A stretch of DNA of 64,000 nucleotides from Hyphomicrobiales bacterium (GCA_016124805.1 WGND01000009.1:1-64000); one strand, 5' to 3'; shown: positions 54,639-64,000, numbered from the stretch's first letter. Notes: generated by a model from the letters alone, not told the origin. A program made the numbers and translations.

Positions 54639-55018
54639 GGCTCGCCCTCACGCGAGGCGTCCTTTTTCTGCATCCACTGGAAGACCAGCGCGCCGACAAC
54701 AAGCGAGAGAAAGGTGGAGCCGAAAAGGGCAGCGATAATGGGGATCAGGTCCTGCCGCACCAGCGCGACATGGGCCATGATGCCAATGGCGGCGGGGATG
54801 TAGAACAGGTTGAGGTGGCGCAGCAGATATTCCGCGACGACACGCAACGGCCCGGGAACGCGCCCCCAATAGATCAGCACAGCCAGCATCAAAAGAATGC
54901 CGATCACCGTGCCCGGCACCGGCAGATGGAGCGTGCGCGACAGCAGCGCGCCGATGATCTGGCAACCGGCGAGCGTTGCAAAGGCGGCCAGCCATCCGAT
55001 GATCTGCTGACGCTGCAT
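54635..55018 (-). CDS. lrgA: CidA/LrgA family holin-like protein
   Basis: 127 residues, four membrane helices (GWLAAFATLAGCQIIGALL, PVPGTVIGILLMLAVLIY and others), matching CidA/LrgA; LPVPGTVIG is the conserved segment. Its start is two bases after the dcd stop codon and it overlaps lrgB. Confidence 0.9.
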   Translation of the reverse strand: MQRQQIIGWLAAFATLAGCQIIGALLSRTLHLPVPGTVIGILLMLAVLIYWGRVPGPLRVVAEYLLRHLNLFYIPAAIGIMAHVALVRQDLIPIIAALFGSTFLSLVVGALVFQWMQKKDASREGEP

Positions 55019-55020
55019 CC

Positions 55021-56181
55021 TCAGATCGCTCTGAAATGCTTGGAGAGCTTGAGGCGCTGGTTCTGATAATTGGAATGGAGGCTTTCGCCATAAAGACTGG
55101 CGGGCCGGTCTGTCAGGCGCTCATAAACGAGACGCCCGATGATCTGTCCATGTTCCAGAATGAAGGGCACGTCATGGCTGCGCACTTCCAGCACCGCGCG
55201 GCTGCCGGCACCCCCTGCCTCGCGGGCACCAAAGCCGGGATCAAAGAAGCCTGCATAATGGACACGGAATTCACCCACCAGCGGATTATAGGGCACCATT
55301 TCAGCGGCATGGGAGGCGGGCACCTGCACGGCTTCGCGCGAGGCGAGAATATAGAATTCATCCGGGTCCAGAATAAGTCCCTTGCCGCCGCGGCTGTGGA
55401 TCGGTTCCCAGAAATCGAGCACGTCATAGCCGTCACGCTTGTCGACATCGATGAGACCGGCATGGCGCTTGGCGCGAAAACCGACACGGCCGCCTTCACG
55501 CTCGGGCCGCAGATTGACCGTCAGGGCAATGCCATTGTCGATATCAACATCGCCATCAACGAGGCGTACCTCTTCCTGCAGACGTTTCAGTTCCGCATCG
55601 CTGAATGTGGCGCTGCCACGGCGGAACCGGATTTGCGAGAGGCGCGAGCCGGGACGCACGAGAATGGGAAAAGTCCGCGGGGAAATTTCAAGATAGAGAT
55701 GACCTTTGTAGCCCGCCGCGACCTGATCGAACTCGGCGGAAAAATCGGTGATGACACGCGTGAAGACATCCAGACGCCCGGTGGAGCTTTTGGGATTTGC
55801 TGCCGCGCTCGTACGCTCCGAAAGCGCCAGCGCTTCAATCAGCGGGACGAGATAGACGCAACCGGTCTCCAGCACGGCCCCTTCGCTCAGGTCGATTTTG
55901 TGGAGCATCAACTCCTCAACCCGCTCCATGACGCCGCGATCGGGGCCGGGCAGAAAGCTTGCCCGCAAGCGGTAGGCCGTGTTGCCCAGCCGCATGTCGA
56001 GGCTTGCCGGCTGGATCTGGTCCTTGTCGATCTCGCGGCTTGCCCAGATTTCCTTTTCGCGGATCATGGCGGCAATCGCATGCGAGGGCAGGATACCCGT
56101 GGTGTGGACCTGGCCCGGGCCCACACGGCGCGGTTCCATGTCTTCATGATGTGGGAAAAGATCGTCCGCCGCCTTGGTCAT
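55021..56181 (-). CDS. dcd: 2'-deoxycytidine 5'-triphosphate deaminase, long form
   Basis: 386 residues from the ATG at 56181 (AGGAAG just upstream; 56184 is an alternative). It is about twice the length of classical dCTP deaminase: two related dUTPase-fold modules (QPASLDMRLGN in the first, HYAGFFDPGFG in the second). This two-module form occurs in alphaproteobacteria. It supplies dUTP for dTMP synthesis. First gene of an operon with lrgA and lrgB. Confidence 0.9.
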   Translation of the reverse strand: MTKAADDLFPHHEDMEPRRVGPGQVHTTGILPSHAIAAMIREKEIWASREIDKDQIQPASLDMRLGNTAYRLRASFLPGPDRGVMERVEELMLHKIDLSEGAVLETGCVYLVPLIEALALSERTSAAANPKSSTGRLDVFTRVITDFSAEFDQVAAGYKGHLYLEISPRTFPILVRPGSRLSQIRFRRGSATFSDAELKRLQEEVRLVDGDVDIDNGIALTVNLRPEREGGRVGFRAKRHAGLIDVDKRDGYDVLDFWEPIHSRGGKGLILDPDEFYILASREAVQVPASHAAEMVPYNPLVGEFRVHYAGFFDPGFGAREAGGAGSRAVLEVRSHDVPFILEHGQIIGRLVYERLTDRPASLYGESLHSNYQNQRLKLSKHFRAI

Positions 56182-56339
56182 CATTCTTCCTGGGCTCAAA
56201 AAGGCCTGATCCGGCCCGCCAAAGGCCCGTTATAGTGCCCCCAAGGCGCCACTGAAAGCCCTCTCTGGCCGAAGGCTTTGCTTGCCGCCGGGGCATTACA
56301 GCCTAATTCTATGTCTATCAGAGCGCCGAGGGAGGCCCC

Positions 56340-56738
56340 ATGACCTATATCATCGCCTATATCGCCACGGCTGTCGTTTTTTTCGGTCTGGATTTTCTCT
56401 GGCTCGGCAGCATTGCCAAGGATTTCTACGCCCGCGAGATGGGCGCCCTGCTGCGGCCCAAGCCCAATATGGGGATCGCCGCCCTCTTCTATCTCGGCTA
56501 TGTGGGCGGCATTGTCTATTTCGCCGTCCTGCCCTCAATCCAATCGGGCAGCCTTGGTACGGCAGCGCTTTCCGGCCTGCTTCTGGGCCTCATAGCCTAT
56601 GGCACCTATGATGTGACCAATCTGGCAACGCTTAAGAACTGGCCTGTCACCATGTCGCTGGTGGACATGGCCTGGGGGTCAGTGCTGACATCCATTGCCG
56701 CCATGGCCGGACATCTGGCCCTGCGGCTCTGGGGATAG
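56340..56738 (+). CDS. DUF2177 membrane protein
   Basis: 132 residues, four membrane helices. VFFGLDFLWLGSIAKDFY, YGTYDVTNLATLKNWP and VDMAWGS are the conserved DUF2177 segments. GGGAGG is five bases upstream of the ATG. Function unknown. Confidence 0.88.
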   Translation: MTYIIAYIATAVVFFGLDFLWLGSIAKDFYAREMGALLRPKPNMGIAALFYLGYVGGIVYFAVLPSIQSGSLGTAALSGLLLGLIAYGTYDVTNLATLKNWPVTMSLVDMAWGSVLTSIAAMAGHLALRLWG

Positions 56739-56789
56739 GTTCAACGCTTGACGCGCGCGCCCATTGCCCCTTAAATGCGCCCCAACACC

Positions 56790-56841
56790 CGTGGTGATTT
56801 GAGCCGACCGGCTTGCGGCCACGTTAAACAAATCGCTAAAA
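56790..56841 (+). ncRNA. SAM-II riboswitch
   Basis: The aptamer P1 stem is CGTGG (56790-56794) with CCACG (56819-56823). The pseudoknot is GATTTG (56796-56801) with CAAATC (56829-56834). The conserved AGCCGACCGGCTTGC and GTTAAACAAATCGCTAAA segments are intact. SAM-II binds S-adenosylmethionine and represses methionine genes in alphaproteobacteria; the next gene is metZ. Confidence 0.95.
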
Positions 56842-56842
56842 A

Positions 56843-56871
56843 GGTCGGGTATGCGTACCCCCGATCTTTTT
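56843..56871 (+). terminator. SAM-II expression-platform terminator
   Basis: GGTCGGG pairs with CCCGATC (one G-U), followed by TTTTT. It starts one base after the aptamer, so SAM binding can be coupled to premature termination. A further G-run and T7 tract (about 56876-56889) follow. Confidence 0.8.
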
Positions 56872-56921
56872 GCTGGTCGGGGTTTTTTTATTGCGCATTT
56901 CGGCTCAGAAACGGCAAGCCC

Positions 56922-58121
56922 ATGACACAGACATCCGACACATCCAAACGCAACTGGCATCCGCGCACCTCGGCTGTGCATGGCGGGACCGCGCGCACCC
57001 CCTTTTGCGAAACCAGCGAGGCGCTGTTTCTGACGTCGGGCTATGTCTATGACTCCATGGAAGCCGCCGAGCGCCGCTTCAAGAATGAAGAGCCGGGCTA
57101 TGTCTATAGCCGCTTCGGCAATCCGACAGTGCGCATGCTGGAAGAACGCATGGCAGCACTTGAGGGCGCGGATGATGCGCGCGCCACAGCCACCGGCATG
57201 GCGGCCGTGACGGCAGCCATGCTCTGCCAGCTCAAGGCGGGGGATCATGTGCTTTCATCGCGCGCGCTCTTCGGCTCCTGCCGCTATATCGTGGAAGAAT
57301 TGCTGCCGCGCTTCGGGGTCACATCGACGCTGATCGACGGGCGCGATCTTGACGCGTGGAAGAAAGGCATCCAACCCAACACCAAGGTCGTGTTTCTGGA
57401 ATCGCCCTCCAACCCGACGCTCGAAGTGATTAACATCCGGGCGGTGGCGGAGATCGCCCATGCCGCAGGTGCGCGCCTCGTCATCGACAATGTTTTTGCA
57501 ACGCCCGTGCTCCAGCATCCGCTGAAGCTTGGTGCCGATGTCGTCGTCTATTCGGCGACCAAACATATTGACGGCCAGGGACGCTGCCTTGGCGGCGTGA
57601 TCCTGGCCGATCAGGCCTTCATCACCGACCATCTGGCCAATTTCCTGCGCCAGACCGGTCCCTCCATCAGCCCCTTCAATGCCTGGGTCATGCTGAAAAG
57701 CCTTGAGACGCTCGATCTGCGCATTCGCGAGCATGGCCGCAATGCCGAGCTTGTGGCCGCCAGCCTCGAAGGCCATGAGAAAATCGGCAAGGTTTTCTAC
57801 CCGGGTCTCAAGAGCCATCCCCAGCATGAACTCGCCATGAGCCAGATGTCGCAGGGCGGCAACATGATCGCCTTTGAGGTCAAGGGCGGCAAGGACGCTG
57901 CCTTCCGTTTCGCCAATGGGCTGGAGATCATCAAGATTTCCAACAATCTGGGCGACGCCAAAAGCCTGATCACCCATCCGGCAACAACCACACATCAACG
58001 GCTGAGCCCTGAGGCCCGTGCCGAACTCGGCATTGATGAAGGCTTGCTGCGGCTTTCGGTTGGTCTGGAAGACGGGCAGGATCTGGTCGCCGACATCGCC
58101 CAAGCGCTGGCTCGCGTTTAG
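56922..58121 (+). CDS. metZ: O-succinylhomoserine sulfhydrylase
   Basis: 399 residues from the ATG at 56922; an upstream frame would run through the riboswitch. Cys/Met-metabolism PLP enzyme: YSRFGNPT, YSATKHIDGQGR with the PLP-binding Lys, and SLGDAKSLI-like NLGDAKSLITHPATTTH. It makes homocysteine directly from O-succinylhomoserine and sulfide in the cytosol. Its control by SAM-II supports the role. Confidence 0.95.
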   Translation: MTQTSDTSKRNWHPRTSAVHGGTARTPFCETSEALFLTSGYVYDSMEAAERRFKNEEPGYVYSRFGNPTVRMLEERMAALEGADDARATATGMAAVTAAMLCQLKAGDHVLSSRALFGSCRYIVEELLPRFGVTSTLIDGRDLDAWKKGIQPNTKVVFLESPSNPTLEVINIRAVAEIAHAAGARLVIDNVFATPVLQHPLKLGADVVVYSATKHIDGQGRCLGGVILADQAFITDHLANFLRQTGPSISPFNAWVMLKSLETLDLRIREHGRNAELVAASLEGHEKIGKVFYPGLKSHPQHELAMSQMSQGGNMIAFEVKGGKDAAFRFANGLEIIKISNNLGDAKSLITHPATTTHQRLSPEARAELGIDEGLLRLSVGLEDGQDLVADIAQALARV

Positions 58122-58130
58122 GCGGCGCCC

Positions 58131-58150
58131 GGCTCACGCAAAGGTGAGCC
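58131..58150 (+). terminator. Hairpin after metZ
   Basis: GGCTCAC/GTGAGCC, 7 perfect pairs, 6-nt loop, nine bases after the metZ stop. There is no T-run, so it may stabilise the mRNA end and not stop transcription. Confidence 0.4.
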
Positions 58151-58309
58151 ATGCCGCAGACCTGACGTGGAAATGCCTCTATTTTGCCGGAGTTCCAGCG
58201 TTAATTGAGCATTAGACAGTTTGACGTAATGTCCACGAACGCCGCAAAGGCGGCACCAGAAGGGTGCTGAATGCAGGTGGGCAAGGTTTTACGCGCCAAG
58301 GAAAGAGCG

Positions 58310-58702
58310 ATGTACAGCAGCATGACGCGATCCATCAAAATCCAGGTTGAGCCAACCTATCTTGAGGACCAGTCGGAGCCCGAGCAGGATTACTATGTCT
58401 GGGCCTATCATGTTGTGATCGAGAATGCCGGCGACGAGACGGTGCAGCTGCGCTCGCGCTACTGGAAGATCACCGATTCATCGGGCCGTGTGCATGAAGT
58501 GCGCGGCGCGGGCGTGGTGGGCGAGCAGCCCGTTCTGCAGCCCGGCGAGCGCTTTGAATATACCAGCGGCACACCGCTCGGCACGCCTTCGGGCATCATG
58601 TTCGGCAATTACGAGATGGAAAACGACCACGGCGAAACCTTCGAGGTCGATATTCCCGCCTTCTCGCTAGATTGCCCGCATGCCAAAAGGATGCTGCATT
58701 AG
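58310..58702 (+). CDS. apaG: ApaG (DUF525) protein
   Basis: 130 residues from the ATG at 58310, with AAGGA seven bases upstream. The usual ApaG length and beta-sandwich pattern: [31 protein letters not shown], and [15 protein letters not shown]. Associated with Co2+/Mg2+ tolerance; the molecular role is unsettled. Confidence 0.93.
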   Translation: MYSSMTRSIKIQVEPTYLEDQSEPEQDYYVWAYHVVIENAGDETVQLRSRYWKITDSSGRVHEVRGAGVVGEQPVLQPGERFEYTSGTPLGTPSGIMFGNYEMENDHGETFEVDIPAFSLDCPHAKRMLH

Positions 58703-58764
58703 TCAGCGCGCCTTCCACAGGCTAGAATGGCGCAACTGTCATTCGCCCCTGTCCGAGGTCTTTC

Positions 58765-59937
58765 ATGTCCGTTGCCCGGCGCTACTCATCCCGCGAGATG
58801 ATCGACAAGCTCGTGTCCTTTGACACGACCAGCCACAAGTCCAATCTCGAACTTGTCGCCTTTGTGGAAGATTATCTCAGCAGCTATGGCGTGGCCTCGC
58901 ACCTCGTGAGCAATGACGACAACACAAAAGCCAATCTCTTTGCAACGCTCGGCCCCACAGACAAGCCGGGCGGCGTTGTCCTTTCCGGCCATACCGATGT
59001 CGTGCCAGTGACCGATCAGGACTGGTCGAGCGACCCCTTCCGGACGGTGGAGCGAAACGGGCGCCTTTATGGGCGCGGCACATCAGACATGAAAAGTTTC
59101 ATCGCGATCGGCCTTGCAATGGTGCCGGATTTCCTGGCGAAGGGACCGCAAGTTCCGATTCATTTCGCACTCTCCTATGACGAAGAAGTCGGCTGCCTGG
59201 GGGTGCGCCCTATGATCGACGAAATCATCCGCGGCATGCCGCGCCCGGACGTGGTGATTGTGGGCGAACCCTCCAACATGAAGGTCGTCAATGCGCATAA
59301 GAGCATCCAGTCCTTTGTTACCCGAGTGACGGGGCTGGAAAACCACTCCAGCGCGCCGAATAATGGCGTGAATGCCGTAATCTATGCCGCCGAGCTGATC
59401 GGCTTTCTGGCACGGCTGGCCGATGAAATGCGCGAGCGCGGCGATCCCAGCGGGCGCTTTGCACCGCCCTATACGACGGTGCATGTCGGGCCCGTTCATG
59501 GCGGCACGGCCCTCAACATCGTGCCGCGCCATTGCGAATTCATGTGGGAATGCCGTGGCCTGCCCGGCATTGACGCTGACGAACCACTGCGCCGCCTGAC
59601 CGAATTTGCGGAAACGGAATTGCTGCCGCGCATGCAGGCTGTTTATCCGCAGGCCAAAATCGTCACGACGCCACGCGCCTCGGCCCCCGGCCTGGTGCCG
59701 CTTGATGGCTCACCCGCCGAAACGCTGGTGATGCAACTTGCCCAGTGCAACAGCGCAGAAGCCGTGTCCTATGCCACAGAAGCCGGACTCTTTCAGATGG
59801 CCGATATTCCGACGGTTGTCTGTGGTCCCGGTGATATCGCGCAGGCGCACAAGCCCGATGAATTTGTCGAGCTGTCCCAGATCGCTGCCTGCGAGAATTT
59901 CATGACGCGGCTGGTTGCCTATGCGGCGGGAAGCTGA
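58765..59937 (+). CDS. argE: Acetylornithine deacetylase
   Basis: 390 residues, M20 metallopeptidase family: SGHTDVVPV, GRGTSDMKSF and YDEEVGCLG hold the zinc ligands and the catalytic acids, and VGEPSNM the next metal ligand. It removes the acetyl group from N-acetylornithine in arginine synthesis. GAGG precedes the ATG. argD and argF lie 3-4 kb away on the other strand. Confidence 0.92.
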   Translation: MSVARRYSSREMIDKLVSFDTTSHKSNLELVAFVEDYLSSYGVASHLVSNDDNTKANLFATLGPTDKPGGVVLSGHTDVVPVTDQDWSSDPFRTVERNGRLYGRGTSDMKSFIAIGLAMVPDFLAKGPQVPIHFALSYDEEVGCLGVRPMIDEIIRGMPRPDVVIVGEPSNMKVVNAHKSIQSFVTRVTGLENHSSAPNNGVNAVIYAAELIGFLARLADEMRERGDPSGRFAPPYTTVHVGPVHGGTALNIVPRHCEFMWECRGLPGIDADEPLRRLTEFAETELLPRMQAVYPQAKIVTTPRASAPGLVPLDGSPAETLVMQLAQCNSAEAVSYATEAGLFQMADIPTVVCGPGDIAQAHKPDEFVELSQIAACENFMTRLVAYAAGS

Positions 59938-59949
59938 CCGGCAGATGGC

Positions 59950-60546
59950 CTATCGCAGAACAGGCGACATGCTGCGTCTGACCTCGGCGCTCAGTGTCTC
60001 GTCAAACTGACGGGCAAGCGTATTCATCAAAACCATATAGGCGGCATCACGCTCGTTGAGCGTCGCGCTCTGCAGGATCGTGCGCTCCGCCGAGGCGTCC
60101 ACATCAGCGGTATAGGTTGTGGAGTCGCCGACCCGCAAACCAGGCACTGACACTGTCAGACGGGCCTTCAGACGGGCCTTGAGCTTGGTGTCCTGCTGAT
60201 CCCCGAAGAAACCCGTGAGGCCACCTTTAAGCGGAAGCTTTTCGGCCACGACGCTGCCGTCAAGCACTGTCAGGGTTGCAATGCCGCGCTGGCCCGTTGT
60301 GACCACACGTGACGTTGCCCAGCGCTCGGCGATGCTGGCAGGCGACACGGGATGCAACTGCTCGACATTGGGCGGTGTCGATGAACTGCGATAGCGCTGG
60401 TCGACGGCGATGCTCGCTACATCAAGCTGCAGCGGTGCGCTGGCCACAAAGCTCACATCACGCGGCGCGGAAGTTGTCGATTTGGAGGCACAGGCTGCCG
60501 GAAACAGGGCCGCCAGAAAAAATGCCATTTTTGCCAGACGGGTCAT
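59950..60546 (-). CDS. Lipoprotein of unknown function
   Basis: 198 residues; a lipoprotein signal peptide with PAAC and Cys19 as lipidation site. The remainder is a mixed fold with a helical end (NERDAAYMVLMNTLARQFDETLSAEVRRSM). No family named. Convergent with argE. Confidence 0.72.
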   Translation of the reverse strand: MTRLAKMAFFLAALFPAACASKSTTSAPRDVSFVASAPLQLDVASIAVDQRYRSSSTPPNVEQLHPVSPASIAERWATSRVVTTGQRGIATLTVLDGSVVAEKLPLKGGLTGFFGDQQDTKLKARLKARLTVSVPGLRVGDSTTYTADVDASAERTILQSATLNERDAAYMVLMNTLARQFDETLSAEVRRSMSPVLR

Positions 60547-60563
60547 AGATGCTCGCTCCGATA

Positions 60564-60863
60564 TCAGATCGGCGAGCGTTCACCCGCCTCGAATTTTGAA
60601 ATGTCCATCGCGCTGACGTCGATGTCGCTCATGCCTTCTGCGAAGCGCACCATATGCGGCATGGTGAAATGCCTGGTGAGCGCTTCTTCGCTTTCCCATT
60701 CCTCATAGATGCGGAAACACTGCGGATTTTCGATATCCACATAGAAGCCGTAGCTGATGCAGCCCGGCTCCTGTCGTGTCGCCTGCGCCACTTCGACCGC
60801 CAGTGCCATGGCCTGATCGCGAGAGCCTTCACCGACCTCGACAGTTCCTGTGACAACAATCAT
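60564..60863 (-). CDS. Antibiotic biosynthesis monooxygenase-domain protein
   Basis: 99 residues of the ABM (putative quinol monooxygenase, YgiN-like) family: an N-terminal strand, EPGCISYGFYVDIENP and FRIYEEWESEEALTRHF. Small dimeric ferredoxin-like fold; the substrate is unknown. Confidence 0.87.
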   Translation of the reverse strand: MIVVTGTVEVGEGSRDQAMALAVEVAQATRQEPGCISYGFYVDIENPQCFRIYEEWESEEALTRHFTMPHMVRFAEGMSDIDVSAMDISKFEAGERSPI

Positions 60864-60919
60864 TGAACACTCCCATTTCGGCTTAATTGTGGCTGAGACG
60901 ACATCAGAGAGGGACAGGT

Positions 60920-61918
60920 CTACGCCTGACTCTCTTTCAGTTCGTCAGGCGTGAAAATATAGACCTCGCTGCAGAATTCGCAGGTGACTTCGATCTTGCC
61001 GTCCTCGGCCATATCGTCAATTTCCGCCGCCCCGAAAGAACTGAGCACGCGCGTCATGCGCTCATGAGAACAATGGCAGTCAAAAGCTATGCTCGACTGG
61101 CCAAAGGCGCGGACGCCATCTTCGTGGAAAAGGCGGAAGAGAAGACGTGTCGGGGCGAGATCGGGATCGAGAAGCTCGTGATCCTCAACGGTGTCGAGGA
61201 GAATGGAGGCGCGGTTCCAGTTTTCTTCCTCATCGGTGATAGGCCGATTGTCATCGGGATCTTCGCGCTTGCCTGTGATCCCACCATCGGTGGCGATGTG
61301 CTGGATCATGATCGCACCGGCGCGCCAGTTCTTCTCGCTCGGGCCGCCGGAGTCCCGATGATAATAGGGACCTGCCGCAACACGGATGCGGGTGGCGACC
61401 TGCTCGGAGCTGGCAAAATATTCATGCGCCGAATGGCTGAGGCCTGCCGGATCAATCGCCACGATGCCCTGATAGGGCTCCATGTCGGCGCCCTGATCGA
61501 TGGTCAGCGCCAGATAGCCCTCACCCATCAATTCAGCCGGCGAGGTGCGGCCCGTCGCAATATAGTCGGCAACACGCTCGGCATCCATCGACGCATAGCC
61601 GCGCACCTGACCGGGAAATTCAAAATCAGCCACCAGCATCGAGACCGGCCCGTCACTGCGCGTCTGCAGGATGAAGCGCCCGCCCTTGTCGCTTGGAAAT
61701 TTCAGGGCCGAGCCGATCATCGCGGTCAGTGCCAGCGCCTCTCCAAGCAGACGGGAGACGGGTTCGGGATAATCATGGCTTTTCAGGACCCGATCAACGA
61801 GCGGCCCGAGACGGACAAGACGCCCGCGAATGCCCAGACCTTCGATCTGGAAAGGCTGCACCAGATCATCGGTATGGGTCTCCACGACCGGAATGCCCGT
61901 CGGAACATTCTGGTTCAT
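60920..61918 (-). CDS. hslO: Hsp33 redox-activated chaperone
   Basis: 332 residues from the ATG at 61918, which overlaps the argF stop (ATGA). The C-terminal zinc-binding redox switch is present: CHC near residue 276 and CEFC near 306-309. Oxidation releases zinc and turns on holdase activity. Translation is probably coupled to argF; no good ribosome site is seen. Confidence 0.94.
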   Translation of the reverse strand: MNQNVPTGIPVVETHTDDLVQPFQIEGLGIRGRLVRLGPLVDRVLKSHDYPEPVSRLLGEALALTAMIGSALKFPSDKGGRFILQTRSDGPVSMLVADFEFPGQVRGYASMDAERVADYIATGRTSPAELMGEGYLALTIDQGADMEPYQGIVAIDPAGLSHSAHEYFASSEQVATRIRVAAGPYYHRDSGGPSEKNWRAGAIMIQHIATDGGITGKREDPDDNRPITDEEENWNRASILLDTVEDHELLDPDLAPTRLLFRLFHEDGVRAFGQSSIAFDCHCSHERMTRVLSSFGAAEIDDMAEDGKIEVTCEFCSEVYIFTPDELKESQA

Positions 61919-62847
61919 GCAAAACACCAGGCGAGAACGCCTTTTTGGGTGTGCAACCGATTTTCCGCCTCGTCCCAGACCACGGAAGCCGGGCCGTCGA
62001 TCACGTCAGCGGTCATTTCCTCACCGCGATGGGCGGGCAGACAATGCATGAAGATCGCGTCTTTATGCGCGGCGGCCATGATCTTCTCATTCACCTGATA
62101 GGGCGCGAGAAGATTGTGACGCTGCTTGGCCTTGGCTTCTTCATCGCCCATGGAGACCCACGTATCGGTGACGATGCAGTCTGCCCCGTCTGCGGCTTCG
62201 AAGGGATCGCGCGTGACAATGATTTTGGCCGATTTCGACGAAGCCCAGTCCATGACTTCCTGTGTCGGGGAAAGTTCCGGCGGGCAGGCAATACGCAGTT
62301 CAAAACCGAGCTGACCGGCGGCATGCACCCATGAGGCAGCCACATTGTTGCCATCGCCCGACCAGGCGACTTTCTTGCCTTTGATCGGGCCCTTCTTTTC
62401 CTCGAATGTGAGGATGTCGGCCATGATCTGGCAGGGATGGGATTTATCCGTGAGGCCGTTGATGACCGGCACGGATCCATATTCCGCGAGCTCTTCGAGA
62501 TGGCGATGGTCCGTGGCGCGGATCATGATCGCATCGACATAGCGCGAGAGAACGCGTGCCGTATCGGCAATGGTTTCCCCGCGACCAAGCTGCGTGTCGC
62601 TCGCGCTCAGCAGCAGCGTCTCACCGCCCAACTGACGCATGCCCACATCAAAAGAGACGCGAGTGCGGGTGGATGGTTTTTCAAAGATCATGGCGAGCAG
62701 CTTGCCCTTAAGCGGCTTGTCGTCATCGGGCTCGGCCTGACCTTTCTCGCCGCGCCGCGATTTGCGCATCCCTGAGTCCGTCAGAATAGCGCGCAGATCG
62801 GCAGGATCCACATCATGGAGATCAAGGAAATTGCGATAGGCCGTCAT
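61915..62847 (-). CDS. argF: Ornithine carbamoyltransferase
   Basis: 310 residues from the ATG at 62847 (AGGAG upstream; overlaps the argD stop). STRT at residues 59-62 binds carbamoyl phosphate and HCLPAHRG near residue 270 is the ornithine-side motif. Makes citrulline from ornithine. Middle gene of argD-argF-hslO. Confidence 0.95.
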   Translation of the reverse strand: MTAYRNFLDLHDVDPADLRAILTDSGMRKSRRGEKGQAEPDDDKPLKGKLLAMIFEKPSTRTRVSFDVGMRQLGGETLLLSASDTQLGRGETIADTARVLSRYVDAIMIRATDHRHLEELAEYGSVPVINGLTDKSHPCQIMADILTFEEKKGPIKGKKVAWSGDGNNVAASWVHAAGQLGFELRIACPPELSPTQEVMDWASSKSAKIIVTRDPFEAADGADCIVTDTWVSMGDEEAKAKQRHNLLAPYQVNEKIMAAAHKDAIFMHCLPAHRGEEMTADVIDGPASVVWDEAENRLHTQKGVLAWCFA

Positions 62848-64000
62848 GTTGTCGCTCCTGCAGCCTGTTTTTGAGCGGCTGCTTCTTCGAGAGCGCAACA
62901 GGCACGTTCAAGGCCATCCAGCGCTTCATCCAAATGCTTTTCTTCAATATTGAGTGGCGGCAGCATGCGAACGACATTGTCGCCGGCACCGATCATCAGC
63001 ACATGCTCCTTGCGCAGCGCGGCCACGAGGTCAGTGTTCAGGACACGGCATTTAAGGCCGATCATCAGGCCCTCGCCACGCACTTCTTCAATGATGGTGG
63101 GGTGCTGATCGACAAGCCGAGCAAGCTTCTGTTTCAGCTTGATGCCCAACTCGCGCACATGCGGCAGAAAATTCTCCTCGGTGACGAGATCAATCACGGC
63201 ATTGGCCACCGCCATGGCGAGCGGATTGCCCCCGAAAGTGGAGCCATGTGTGCCCGCCGTCATGCCGCGGGCTGCATTTTCCGTTGCCAGACAAGCGCCC
63301 ACGGGAAAGCCGCCACCGATGGCCTTGGCAATAGCCATGATGTCTGGCGTGATGCCTGCTTGCTCATGGGCAAAAAGGGTGCCGGTGCGCCCGACGCCTG
63401 TCTGCACTTCATCAAGAACGAGCAGGATGTCGGCCTCGTCGCAAATCGCCCGAATGTTCCGCAGAATATCGCGCGGGACGACGCGCAAGCCACCTTCGCC
63501 CTGAATGGGTTCGATCAGGACGCCGGCCGTTGCGGGGCCGATCGCCTCTTTCAGCGCCTTGAGGTCGCCAAAGGGCACCTGCACAAAACCAGGCGTGGCA
63601 GGCCCGAAGCCTTCAAGATATTTGGCCTGCCCGCCTGCGGCGATGGTCGCCAAGGTGCGGCCATGAAAGGCGCCTTCCATGGTGATCAGTTCATAGCGTT
63701 CGGGATGGCCACCGGCGGCGTGGAATTTGCGCGCCATCTTGATGGCGCATTCCAGCGCCTCGGCACCCGAATTGGCAAAAAAGACGGTGTCCGCAAATGT
63801 CAGGTCAATCAGGCGGCGGGCAAGCTTGTCCTGTCCCGGCACGCGATAGAGATTGGAGGTGTGCCAGACCTTGTGGGCCTGCTCGGTCAGGGCGGCAATC
63901 AGGGCGGGGTGGGCATGGCCCACGACATTGACCGCCACGCCGGCACCGAAGTCGAGATATCGTTCGCCGCTGGCTGTCACCAGATACGGTCCCTCGCCGG
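62844..64000 (-). CDS. argD: Acetylornithine aminotransferase (partial)
   Basis: The 5' end is outside the window: the frame is open to the last base, and the residues before the internal GTG at 63980 (GEGPYL) still fit the family. Class III PLP aminotransferase: [32 protein letters not shown], and [14 protein letters not shown] with the PLP Lys. Acts in arginine (and possibly lysine) synthesis. Overlaps argF by ATGA. Confidence 0.94.
   Translation of the reverse strand, partial: GEGPYLVTASGERYLDFGAGVAVNVVGHAHPALIAALTEQAHKVWHTSNLYRVPGQDKLARRLIDLTFADTVFFANSGAEALECAIKMARKFHAAGGHPERYELITMEGAFHGRTLATIAAGGQAKYLEGFGPATPGFVQVPFGDLKALKEAIGPATAGVLIEPIQGEGGLRVVPRDILRNIRAICDEADILLVLDEVQTGVGRTGTLFAHEQAGITPDIMAIAKAIGGGFPVGACLATENAARGMTAGTHGSTFGGNPLAMAVANAVIDLVTEENFLPHVRELGIKLKQKLARLVDQHPTIIEEVRGEGLMIGLKCRVLNTDLVAALRKEHVLMIGAGDNVVRMLPPLNIEEKHLDEALDGLERACCALEEAAAQKQAAGATT

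Noticed and set aside
55036-56235. 399-codon open frame on the plus strand
   Set aside because: Antisense to dcd, which is a well-supported gene.
56775-56921. N-terminal extension of metZ
   Set aside because: It would translate the SAM-II riboswitch and its terminator.
1-64000. CRISPR arrays, transposases, prophage, integrated elements
   Set aside because: No spaced direct repeats, insertion-sequence ends, integrases or phage genes were seen; the only tandem array is the 4 x 13-bp repeat, which has no spacers.

Overview
The window looks like chromosomal DNA of an alphaproteobacterium. The signs are a class I (archaeal-type) lysyl-tRNA synthetase, a SAM-II riboswitch in front of metZ, the long two-module dCTP deaminase, a PodJ-like coiled-coil/Sel1 polarity protein, and a response regulator ending in a GPDRRRR tail. 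Base composition is G+C-rich and even by eye. I saw no phage genes, transposases, integrases, CRISPR arrays or plasmid replication genes, so it reads as core genome with some lineage-specific genes. The genus is not decidable from this; a Rhizobiales/Parvibaculales-like lineage is only an inference.

Layout. 1-9.1 kb: a thiolase, two small proteins, a TPR-methyltransferase fusion, a DJ-1/AraC regulator followed by a stand-alone DJ-1 protein, a double-hotdog thioesterase, an alpha/beta hydrolase and a GST-like protein. 9.3-13.5 kb: a large autotransporter and a secreted protein of unknown function. 13.5-20.8 kb: a fatty-acid beta-oxidation operon (merR, two acyl-CoA dehydrogenases, thiolase, FadB/FadJ-type enzyme) with a palindromic operator candidate upstream, a 4 x 13-bp tandem repeat inside, and a strong terminator at the end. 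20.9-27.8 kb: a CAP-domain lipoprotein, the PodJ-like protein, and a TauE/TIGR02186/CcdA/DUF3429 membrane cluster.

27.8-40.3 kb: an Lhr-like helicase with the phosphoesterase PdeM, small membrane proteins, a quinone oxidoreductase, a GDT1-family cation transporter under a yybP-ykoY (manganese) riboswitch, a hydrolase and TetR gene opposite two coupled PaaI thioesterases, then pyrD-DUF952, a TPR protein and lysS. 40.4-47.9 kb: a sensor-kinase-like protein lacking both expected phospho-histidines, a DinG-type helicase, TerB, a sterol-desaturase-like enzyme and a SixA-like phosphatase. 47.9-56.2 kb: an orphan solute-binding protein, a glycosyltransferase with an N-terminal MshEN-like domain, a response regulator, tRNA-Gly(UCC), a DUF2804 protein opposite a radical SAM enzyme, and a dcd-lrgA-lrgB operon. 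56.3-64 kb: DUF2177, SAM-II riboswitch-metZ, apaG, argE, then on the minus strand a lipoprotein, a monooxygenase and argD-argF-hslO (argD is cut by the window edge).

The best candidates for undescribed biology are the double-degenerate sensor kinase (40.4 kb), the MshEN-glycosyltransferase/response-regulator pair (49-51.7 kb), and the radical SAM enzyme with a C-terminal cysteine set facing DUF2804 (52-54 kb). The two riboswitches are members of known classes and were recognised from conserved sequence and base pairing.
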